Of a stretch of 64,000 nucleotides of DNA, positions 55,116 to 64,000 are shown piece by piece. Each line of letters starts with the position of its first letter. The first letter of the stretch is position 1. Origin of the DNA: Oncomelania hupensis (Eukaryota > Mollusca > Gastropoda > Littorinimorpha > Pomatiopsidae); assembly GCA_036898135.1 (NCBI GenBank), contig CM072523.1:3270959-3334958 (forward strand). Direction: 5' to 3'. The notes under the pieces were generated by a model, which worked only from the letters and a program-made list of their open reading frames with translations, was not told the origin of the DNA and made no database searches. A program made the position numbers and the translations under genes.

Positions 55116-56080
55116 ATGCTGCAAGTTGTGGACCCGGTGCATTTGTACATGCATGTGACTCGCCTTCTACCTACAATGTTGATTACCAAGATTGAACTGG
55201 ACAGTGAAAGGGGTCAGTTCAGGTGACAAACCCACCTGGAATCCCAACACCACACACTGATCAACGGAACCGGGATGGGGGAAAAAAGCCAAAGGTAAGC
55301 CAGGTGCGTGCTGTGAGAGTTCAAAGGTCGGCACGGAAGCTGGAATGTCGTTGGTTAGTTTTGGGCCCAAAGGGCGCAAACTGCAGGGACTTACAAGTCG
55401 AGTTTTTTGTTTTTGGTTTTACAATCTGTTTTGTTTAAAATGGGAGTCCTACATGTCGTCGCCTGGTTTGTTGAAGTTAGTTTGCGCTTAAGGTTGGTTG
55501 ATGGCCCGGTTCTTCTTTGTTTTCTTCTCCGCCCTTTATTTCTTTCTTGGGTTTTTATTGAATGTCAGTGCCCTAATTACTGCCTCCTGTCATCTTACCG
55601 TGCATTCTAAAGGCAGCGTTGAGTAGTAACTACTTAAAGTGAGTCTGACGTCTTTTGGGTTTTTATTGTTTCTTTACATTTGACCTCTGGGGATGACGTT
55701 TGTGCAAGAGCATCTGTCATTTACTAAATATTTACAGCAAACGACGCTTGCATACGACGTTTAGATTCAAACTGCGCAAATATCAGAACAAATAATAATT
55801 ACATAAGCAAATGGTCAGTAGTCTTTTAGCGTGAATTAAAAATGTTGTCCCAGCATTTTGATCTAGGGTTTAAACTCACTTTAACAAACACCAAGACCAC
55901 ACACTTCAGTGTCAAGGTTCCTTTTTGAAATTCACAGTGAGAGTTGCCCCACCGAAAAACTAAGAATAAGTTTAAAAAAATTAACTCTTTCGAAAGTAAA
56001 GTTTTGATATAAATCTATAAATTCATTTGTTTACGTGCCTGAATTCCTCTGTTCCTAAGAGTGCTTTTATGCTTCCAGAG
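55116..56080. other. No recognised feature
   Basis: Ordinary-looking non-coding sequence; short frames without family motifs. Confidence 0.4.
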
Positions 56081-56215
56081 AGAGAGAGAAGGAGAGAGAG
56101 AGAGAGAGACAGAGACAGAGAGAGGGAGAGAGACAGAGACAGACACACAGACAGAGAGAGACAGAGCCATAAACAGAGACAAAGAGACAGACAGAGAGAG
56201 AGAAAGAGTGAGGCC
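56081..56215. repeat. (GA)n / GACA microsatellite
   Basis: Interrupted purine-rich GAGAGA and GACAGA repeat. Confidence 0.92.
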
Positions 56216-56649
56216 CACAGAAAAGTATACAAACAGAAATACTGTCCTCCCCAGGAAGGAACGTATGCACGAGAACATTCCAACGAACGTAGAGCTGGGC
56301 TGAGAGGCGCCCATCAAAATACAAAATGCAAGGTCAAGTACCAAGGTACACAGAGACCGAAATATGACAGTTCTTACATAGCGTTTGGTCCACCTCAAGA
56401 AGCACCCAAGGCGTTGGAAGAAGCAAGGACTAACTCAGGCCGCCCGAGGCAGCAACTTGCAACTTGACGTAAGCGCATTGTCCAACTCCACATACAATTG
56501 AGCGCAATGTTGGGCGATGGAGGTGGGTAGAAGAGGAGGTGGAGTGAAGGCGGTGGTGGCCAAACCTTATTATGTTAATTGATTATACTTTGGACGGCAA
56601 AACTCGCTGAAGAGGATTCTTGTAAGGTGAAACATGGATTGTTTCAAAA

Positions 56650-58041
56650 GACATTGACGGGACTGGCATATATACAATGTACAGTTACAGGACTCATATA
56701 TGCAAAATGTCCAGTGACAGGACTACTATATGTACAATGAACTGTGACAGGACTACTATATGTACAGTGAGGGGACTACTGTATGTACAATGAACAACGA
56801 ACAATGACAGGACTACTATAGTTACAAGGTTCAATGGCAGGACTACTATATGTACAATGAACAACGAACAATTAGTTATTCATTGCTTACAGGGTCCATC
56901 GGACTGCAAAGAGCCGAATCAGGACAATTCACACAACAATGACAGGACTACAATATGTACAATGGGCAGTGAAAGGACTACTGTATGTACATTGACAAGA
57001 CTATATGTACAGGTACAGGACTGCTATATGTACAACGAACAGAGACAGAACTACTGTATGTACAACGAACAGAGACAGGACTACCGTATGTACAATGAGC
57101 AGTGACAGGACTACTGTATGTACAATGAGCAGTGACAGGACTACAGAATGTACAATGAGCAATGACAGGACTACTGTATGTACAATGAGCAGTGACAGGA
57201 CTACTGTATGTACAATGAGCAGTAACAGGACTACTGTATGTACAACGAGCATTGACAGCACTACTATAGATACAATGAACATTGACATGACTACTATATG
57301 TACAATGAACAGTGACAGGACTACAATATATACAATGTACAGTGACACGACTACTGTACGTAAAATGTACAGTGACAGGACTACAGTATGTACAATGTAC
57401 AGTGACAGGACTACTATAGGTTCAGTGACAGGACTACTATATGTACAATGTACAGTGACAGGACTACTATATGTACACTAAGCAGTGACAGGACTACTAT
57501 AAATACATTGTACAGTGACATGACTACTATAGGTACAACGAGCAGTGACAGGACTACTATATGTACAATGAACAGTGACATTTACTGCATGTACAGCGTA
57601 CAGTGACGGGACTACTGAGCGTACAATGTACATTGACGGAACTACTGTATGTACAATGAACAGTGATGGGATTACTATATGTACAATGTACAGTGACAGG
57701 ATTACTACAGTTGCAATGTACAGTGACGGGACTAGTACATATACAACGCACAGTGACGGAACTACTACATGTACAATGTACAGTGACGGGACTATTACAT
57801 GTACAATGTACAATGACGGGACTAGTACATGTTCAATGAACAATGACGGGATTAGTACATGTACAATGGACAGTGAAGGGATTACTACATATACAATGTA
57901 CAGTGACGGAACTACTACAAATACAATGTACAGTGACGGAACTACTACAAATACAATGTACAGTGACGGGACTATTAAATGTACAATGTACAGCGACGGG
58001 ACTACTGTATATACAATGTACAGCGACGTGACTAGTACATC
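56650..58041. repeat. 30-bp minisatellite, about 45 units
   Basis: Consensus ACAGTGACAGGACTACTATA then TGTACAATGA. The period of 30, a multiple of three, keeps frames open on both strands as 10-residue repeats; these are not genes. A retroposon fragment at 56875-56930 interrupts the array. Confidence 0.93.
56875..56930 (-). mobile_element. Tiny 3' fragment of the shared-tail retroposon
   Basis: On the minus strand it reads CCTGATTCGGCTCTTTGCAG then TCCGATGGACCCTGTAAGCA, matching the retroposon 3' end. It sits inside the 30-bp minisatellite. Confidence 0.65.
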
Positions 58042-58259
58042 AAGGTTTGTGAGAAAAACGGCGGCGTGTAGGAAAACTGCGAAGGCTGGAGGTAGTGTAG
58101 CTGTCATCACGAGGAATACCTGTGCGCCGTGTTGTCAGAGCCGAGGGGTAATGACACGCTTATCAGTTATCAGTTTCTATCTGTCGCATACCTGTTGACT
58201 CTGACCCCATCGCACCTGCTCTGACCCTATACACTTAGGCCCGATAACCAGCTACGCTA

Positions 58260-58600
58260 TCAAGGTGACAGGTATGCCTGGCAATCAGTTCTGTACAGGC
58301 AGACAGCTCCAGATTGCAGGTATGTCTGATAAGTAGTTAGAACAGGCAGACTATATAAGTCAAGATTGCAGATCTGTCTGATATATAAACTTGGAAGTCC
58401 ACATTGCAAGTAGGCGATACAGATTACAGGCGGTACCTGACAATCGGTTGCACAGGTGGCAACTCAAGATTTCAGGGATGCCAGATAATCGGGTATAGTA
58501 GTCCGCATTGCAGACATTTCTGATAACCATTGCTGATAAGCCTGTCTCAGTCAAGATAATGATACAGGTGAGATAAGCAGATGAACAGGTATTTCAGATC
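58260..58600. repeat. Degenerate tandem repeat
   Basis: Five or six diverged units containing AGATTGCAGGTATGTCTGAT, spaced 40-60 bases. Non-coding. Confidence 0.6.
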
Positions 58601-58769
58601 ACTGCACGCCCCTAGTTGTGAGATAAAGATGTAGGCCTATTGTACAAGTGATATATTTTTATCACAATTACTGCTTCACTGACGTATTGACAACAATTAA
58701 ATGTTTGTTCACTTATGATGGAAAAATAAAACTACATAGCAAAGCACAGTGGTCGATAAATGTATTATT

Positions 58770-58860
58770 TCATTGTTTTTATAGAGCGCTTTTCCACTCG
58801 ACAGCTGCCAAAGGCGCCGGCCAATACAGGATCTAACTCAAGCGACGAGGGCCTGCTAAC
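58770..58860. repeat. 'TATAGCGC ... AAGGCGC' interspersed repeat copy
   Basis: The block 'tagagcgcttttccact ... ggcgccggccaatacagga' matches 59629-59760 and, less fully, 19013-19060 and 40629. Confidence 0.6.
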
Positions 58861-59145
58861 AACTGTAATGACGACGCCAATTCCCAGGTGAACTCGTTGC
58901 CGCGAAAGATGAGCTAACCCTCGAAACCTATCGTAAGTGTAAAGTTCATTGAAGAAGTTACTGTGCGATATTTACAATTCAAATGACCCCCCTTTTTTGA
59001 TCTCTCCGGGATGGCGTGCTCTGCACGTGGACGAGGTGAAGTCCTACTTTCTTTACACAGACCTGCTGAAATTAACTATTCGTTCCCACTACTATTTAAG
59101 TGACTCTGACCCCATCGCACCTTCTCTGACCCTATTCCCACTACT

Positions 59146-59300
59146 ATTTCAGACACATCTGGAAATACATTGAAACTGTCGAGAATCAGAATGAGCCAAA
59201 TATCGGTCCGTCAGTCTGTCTGTCGGTCCGTTGGAAGCCATGAACGGATTTGGACCAAACTTCACACAAGAACGTTGCCTAGGGTAGAGACCCGCGATTT
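59146..59300. repeat. Interspersed repeat shared with 62,725-62,845
   Basis: Both contain TCTGGAAATAC, GAATCAGAA, CTGTCGGTCCGTTGGAAGCC and CGGATTTGGACCAAACTT in order. The family is unnamed here; no TSD found. Confidence 0.7.
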
Positions 59301-59628
59301 GGTTGAGTTTTAGTAGACAGGTATTTCAGATCATTTGTGTACTTTCTCAAAAGGTCAAGGTCATTGCGCTTTGCCATTTTCCACACACGTTGTGCGCTGG
59401 ATCTCAAACATTGGCTCCGGCGATTTGGATAGTGGTTTGCTTGCAGGTAGTTCAGACAGGGGCACATCATTCCACGTTTTCATTTTGCTTCTTTAGGATA
59501 AAAGCGAGTGTCAAAACCACCTAGAAAACAAACACTTTTGAAAATGCTTGTTGTATCGGCCATGCACGTGGGGGTCTGGAAATACGTTTGAATGGCTTGC
59601 CATCTTGTTTATCTATTGTCTCGTTCTT

Positions 59629-59760
59629 ACATAGAGCTTTTCCAGCTCAAGAGCAGCTCAAGGCGCTGGCCCATACAGGATCTAACTCAAGGCGCCCACT
59701 GGCTGCCTTAGGCGATTCGTCTGACGCTGTAGACAACTGAGCACAATCCTGGCTGACCGA
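59629..59760. repeat. 'TATAGCGC' repeat with extended 3' part
   Basis: 'gctcaaggcgctggcccatacagga' is followed by 'ctggctgccttaggcg' and 'caactgagcacaatcctgg'. The last part recurs inverted at 61050-61110. Confidence 0.65.
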
Positions 59761-59790
59761 GGATTGGGGAGATTGGACCTAGTGCTTGCT

Positions 59791-59905
59791 GATATCCATA
59801 AGATTTTACTATCGTGTCTACATCTTAACAAGTCATAGTGAAGATGTTGATATCCATAAGATTTTACTATCGTGTCTACATCTTAACAAGTCATAGTGAA
59901 GGTGT
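59791..59905. repeat. 58-bp tandem duplication
   Basis: The unit GATATCCATAAGATTTTACT to AGTCATAGTGAAGRTGTT is present twice in succession (starts at 59791 and 59849). Confidence 0.93.
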
Positions 59906-59989
59906 TTTCATTTTACGCCTAGAGCTAATCCACAACATTTTCTCTATTTCTATATTCATCAGCATTAATTGGCATAGCCTAATTCCTAT

Positions 59990-60450
59990 CCTATCTTATC
60001 CCGCAACTCGAAAGTCGTTGGGGCACCGCAGATGATCGTTTAACTAGCGTACTTCATCTTTCTCTGTCCTCAGCAACCCTCATGGCATCGCTCAGTGTCA
60101 AGCCAGTCCATTCTCGAATCTTGTCCTCTCACCTCTTTTTCTGTCTCCCTTTTCTTCAGCCTCCTTGGGCCGTGCCTTGCAGGATGGTCTTTGCCAGACT
60201 GATGCTCTGGCGACGTGGCCATACAATCGGAGTTTCCGTTTCTTCACCACTGTGAGAGTGTCATCGTGTTGTCCAATGGCTTGTGTGATGGTCTGTCGGA
60301 CTTCGTCGTTGGCGATGTGCATGGTATTGGAAATGTCTTCTGTAGCACCTCATCTCCATACATTGTATTCTTCGTTGTAGGTCTGCTGTGAGGGTCCATG
60401 TTTTGCAAGAATATAGGAAGCCTAAATGTCGACCCGAAAACTCGCGATGA
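59990..60450 (-). mobile_element. LINE 3'-end fragment (longer copy)
   Basis: Broken minus-strand frames encode TWTLTADLQRRIQCMEMRCY, then QAIGQHDDTLTVVKKRKLRL and YGHVARAS. This is a non-LTR retrotransposon reverse-transcriptase C-terminus. Frameshifts show it is dead. Its 3' part is homologous to 11805-11981. Confidence 0.85.
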
Positions 60451-60580
60451 CAACATGCCAACATCGGAGTAACTGTAGATTGTAGTCACACGACACCGAA
60501 GCGTATAGGCGACTACTGGTCACATTATTCTGACACCAGCGAACCAGTTGATGGTAAGGGGAAAATAATATGGTCACACA

Positions 60581-60656
60581 TTGGCCAATCCGGGATTCGA
60601 ACCAGGTACCTTTCGGTTACTAGTAAGACGCTCTACCAACTGAGCTACCCGGCCCC
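60581..60656 (-). tRNA. tRNA-like sequence (tRNA pseudogene or SINE head)
   Basis: On the minus strand GGCCGGGTAGCTCAGTTGGT and then GGTTCGAATCC give perfect A and B boxes and a good D arm. The T stem has a mismatch and I cannot fold a proper anticodon stem (centre CTTACTAGTAACC). A tRNA-derived repeat is therefore more likely than a working tRNA gene. Confidence 0.5.
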
Positions 60657-61118
60657 TCACATCGGAGTTCGTGGTGGTCAATCTTATGTAGACTGTGCTA
60701 GCACGATTTCACCATAGCCGTATATATACGGCATCAAACCATGTGGAGCTTGTCTGTGTGAGACTTTCCCTGTTTATAGCACTACGTGGAAGTCAATAAA
60801 ATGCAAGGTTGCTTTGAAACATCGCTAAGACAGGATCTCGTGATACGTTTTACACGTGACCTCAGTTGACTCGCTGCTATAATATCTATGAAAGTCAATT
60901 AGCAAAGAAACCCAGGGCCAGTCTGCGCAGGCACGCACTACATTTGTACGGACTTTAAAGATCCTGATGCTCATGTCCTAGACGGGTGAGTGCTAGCTAA
61001 ATAAGCACAACCACCAAGGACCAGGTCCATTCTCCACCAATCCCCGGTGGCCCAAGATTGTGCTCAGTTGTCTATGGCGCCAGGCTATGCGCCTAAGGCA
61101 GCCAGTGGAGAACCTTTG

Positions 61119-61750
61119 GACCATTGTCCTTTTATTATTAAACATACATCAAGGCAAATACATATTGGCTTGAGACTTTTGGACCATTGTCCTTTTATTA
61201 TTAAACATACATCAAGGCAAATACATATTGGTTTGAAACTTTTGGAGCATTGTCCTTTTATTATTAAACATACATCAAGGCAAATACATATTGGCTTGAG
61301 ACTTTTGGACCATTGTCCTTTTATTATTAAACATACATCAAGGTAAATACATATTGGTTTAAGACTTTTGGACCATTGTCCTTTTATTATTAAACATACA
61401 TCAAGGCAAATACAGATTGGTCTGAAACTTTTGGACCATTGTCCTTTTATTATTAAACATACATCAAGGTAAATACATACTGGCTTGAGACCTTTGAACC
61501 ATTGTCCTTTTATTATTAAACATACATCAAGGCAAATACATACTGGCTTGAGACCTTTGAACCATTGTCCTTTTATTATTAAACATACATCAAGGCAAAT
61601 ACATATTGGTTTGAGACTTTTGGGCCATTGTCCTTTAATTATTAAACATACATCAAGGTAAATACATATTGGTTTGAAACTTTTGGACCATTGTCCTTTT
61701 ATTATTAAACATACATCAAGGCAAATACATACTGGCTTGAACATTTTCAA
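61119..61750. repeat. 63-bp minisatellite, ten units
   Basis: Unit: GACCATTGTCCTTTTATTAT, TAAACATACATCAAGGCAAA, TACATATTGGCTTGAGACTTTTG. The period is exactly 63, so the minus strand stays open with a 21-residue repeat (CLIIKGQWSKSLKPICICLDV type, 288 codons). Copies differ at a few positions. Confidence 0.96.
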
Positions 61751-62875
61751 CTGGGCTCCTAACCCAAGGGGCAGAGTAGTCAGAAAGGGGGGGGGGGGCG
61801 AGGAGGGGAGTGGAGAGTACACAATATGCCTGCCACAGCAAGGACGGTATAAAATAACACTTGGAGCTTTACAGTACAACACAACGATAAATAACAATGG
61901 GTCGACATGAGGAAAAAAAACAACAACAAAAACCCAAACAGGATCCAACAATTCGTTTCACCAGTGCACGCAATAGTAAAAAAAAGAAAAATAGACATTC
62001 AGAATATGTTTGTTTTTTTAAAGACTGAGGCCCAAATAAATATGTCTGTATCCCGACCGGCCATAATATTTTGGCCCGACCCTAAACTTTTTGGGGGGAT
62101 CGTCTGGAAAAAAAAAAAGAAGAAAAAAGCCAAAAAATCGCACCCAAGGTGAAAAAGGTTTAGGAAAAAAAAAAGAAAGTAAGCCTACCGACCGACCCTT
62201 TTTCTTCCGTATGTTACCGTAAAAAGACTTTTTTTCTTGGTGGACGGGGAGTGGGGGGGGGAGGGATGGCCTAAGGGAGGAAAGAAAGCAATCCACACAC
62301 ATACAATGCGAGAAAAGAGTGTTATCATGGAAAACGAAGAACCGTAGAAAGTACACTCCAGTGAATACACAAACAACACACATGCAGATGGCCACCAAGC
62401 AGCATTGAAGAGGTTAAAAAAAAAAAATTCAACGAGACATTTTTCAAAAAGTGAAAATATAATTCCAATAAAAAGTCCTAAATTTGTTATTTGTCTTTCC
62501 TGATACCCCCATTTCCCTCATTTATCGACAGCAGTAAGCAATCCTAGACTGTCTTCAAGTGACAGGATACAAATTATAGGGTCCTGTGGCTTCTAGCAAG
62601 GGCTTCATCCAATCAAACATTCTCTGTTTCTCTATATTTGTCTTTCTTTCTCTCCCTCTCTGAAAAAAATCTCTCTTCCCCCATCCTCACCCCTCTTCGA
62701 TTTTTAGCCTTTTTTTGAATGTCTAGACTGATCTGGAAATACTTTGAAGTCGTCGGGAATCAGAACGAGCAAAACTGTCAGTCGATTTGTCGGTCCGTTG
62801 AAAGCCATATCTCAAGAACCACTGATCGGATTTTTACCAAACTAAAAAAAAAACAAAAAAAAACCATTACTTAGA

Positions 62876-63951
62876 CAGGGTGGAGGACAACTGAATCAAG
62901 AAATCTCTGAAATCCGACAGGGGCTCAGGGGCCAAGCCCCGGTATTCGCCCCCTGGAAGAAAATGAATTTATGCAAATTTGAAAGTAATTTAGGGCCTCT
63001 CCTGAAAGCAAAAAGTAAAAAGTAAACATGAATAGAAACAAACAAAAAAAAAAGAATATTTTATGCACATGTCTTTCAAAAACGTTAAGAATCTTGATTT
63101 GTAGGCCTAACAAAGTTTGAGGTCCCCCACTGTTACACACAAACTCCACATTTCCAATTTTACTGGGCACACGTTTGTCTATTTTTTAGCTGTAAACAGG
63201 CAAGAATTTTTATAATTTTAGAGATATTTAGGGGTACGTTAGTAGTAAAAACACCACATCTTAGGTATTAGTGACTAGTGTATAGATTTAAAATGAAATA
63301 AAATGCAAAATGAACAGAAATAAATTCTATTTTGATTATCTACCTTTTTATACTTCTCTTGTCATGTCTTGTTTTTTATTACTCCATGTGTATACCAAAA
63401 AAAAAGTTTTAAAAAGTCCAAACAAGCCCTCTCTTCTTCACTTTCATGCCACTCTGAAAGATCGTATGCATGCACACTACTGACACTAATTGTCTAATGT
63501 CAGTACCGATCTCTTCCTCCGACTCCAAGTCCATTTCTCTCACTTTAATGTCTGATAAATGGAAGCCTGTAAACTCCCCTTCATCAGTCGAAGAATCCAA
63601 ACCATCCCTTTTAGGCACACACACACACAGATTTGAAAAAAAAAATCGAAAAAACGAACGCATCACAGAGAAAACTTGTGAAAATGCAGTCGAATGTTTT
63701 CACAACATAATAAACCGGAAGTCAATTGCCGGAAGTCTCGCAATCTTTCAAACAACGCGAGAATATAACCACATGGTTGATACGGACGCTTTTGGACGTT
63801 TTGCCTGTTTAGACCTTCGGCCGCATTTGGCCGTTATGCCCAGTAAAGGGTAGCTTCTCAGCTTCTCACACTCGGAACTCAATATTTTTTTCTCGGAAAT
63901 GCAAATGCCTTCCGCGGAAATCCGCGGATTCGCGGAAAATTCTCCACCCTG
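62876..63951. mobile_element. Longer copy (1076 bp) of the CAGGGTGGAGAA transposon
   Basis: Ends CAGGGTGGAGGA and (inverted) CAGGGTGGAGAA. It is collinear with 4073-4791 except for about 320 extra bases at about 63327-63645, which hold a minus-strand frame (85 codons) rich in Asp/Glu/Ser. No TSD is visible, so one flank may have been rearranged. Confidence 0.8.
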
Positions 63952-64000
63952 CCGATGGTTCTGCGCATGCGTAAACTTCCGGAGGTCATGTGTCGGCAAC

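Noticed and set aside
57001..58198. Long repeated open frames (158-210 codons)
   Set aside because: The 30-bp minisatellite keeps all such frames open; no start context or non-repeat domain.
60581..60656. Functional tRNA gene
   Set aside because: Anticodon arm does not fold and the T stem is mismatched; kept only as a tRNA-like sequence.
61119..61750. CRISPR-like array
   Set aside because: Units are directly adjacent with no unique spacers, and the DNA is animal nuclear.
61085..61951. 288-codon repeated protein as a gene
   Set aside because: Explained by a 63-bp period; ends are unrelated repeat sequence.

Overview
This is animal nuclear DNA. It is AT-rich, its genes are split by introns with ordinary GT...AG junctions, and it is crowded with microsatellites, minisatellites and short mobile elements. 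Three conserved animal genes can be read exon by exon: MCM7 (minus strand), DCUN1D1 (plus strand) and the 3' half of a Wnt ligand, most like Wnt11 (minus strand). Protein features and repeat content suggest a lophotrochozoan, most probably a mollusc. That placement is inference; no species can be named.

Layout. 1-19,336: MCM7 on the minus strand, exons 1-10 (codons 1-377). The rest, including the Walker motifs, lies beyond the left edge. Its 7-kb intron 2 holds a complete five-exon, same-strand gene (13,086-17,735) for a 1083-residue protein. That protein has a basic N-terminus, a Cys-rich segment, an RNase-H-like region with transposase-style acidic residues, an OTU-like DGNC motif and a possible Tudor/SH3-like C-terminus. 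Around the gene, outside its exons, lie about a dozen copies of a bipartite motif (GGTYGGTTGT ... GGACATAC) in both orientations. Together they look like an undescribed DNA transposon, or a gene domesticated from one. 19,337-19,830: a short divergent promoter region with an E2F site, three CCAAT boxes at exact 30-bp steps and a TATA box. 19,831-31,869: DCUN1D1, seven coding exons, complete (254 aa). 31,870-44,233: no recognised gene; AT-rich sequence with retroposon copies. 44,234-46,041: the last three exons of the Wnt gene; its upstream exons were not found. 46,042-64,000: repeat-dominated sequence with microsatellites, 30-bp, ~48-bp and 63-bp minisatellites, LINE fragments, a tRNA-like sequence and a second copy of a DNA transposon seen at 4 kb.

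Mobile elements are the main non-genic content, and several insertions are defined to the base by terminal inverted repeats and target-site duplications (TSDs): a 6-bp-TSD family (three copies), a 7-bp-TSD element (two copies), a TTAA element, a TA (Tigger-like) element, an 8-bp-TSD element, a 9-bp-TSD 2.56-kb element and an internally deleted hAT-like element with a 5-bp TSD. A retroposon family with seven copies has two different 5' heads on one shared tail, and three insertions have 10-13-bp TSDs.

MCM7 (replicative helicase subunit) and DCUN1D1 (cullin neddylation co-E3) share the divergent promoter, which has the cell-cycle signals expected for MCM7.
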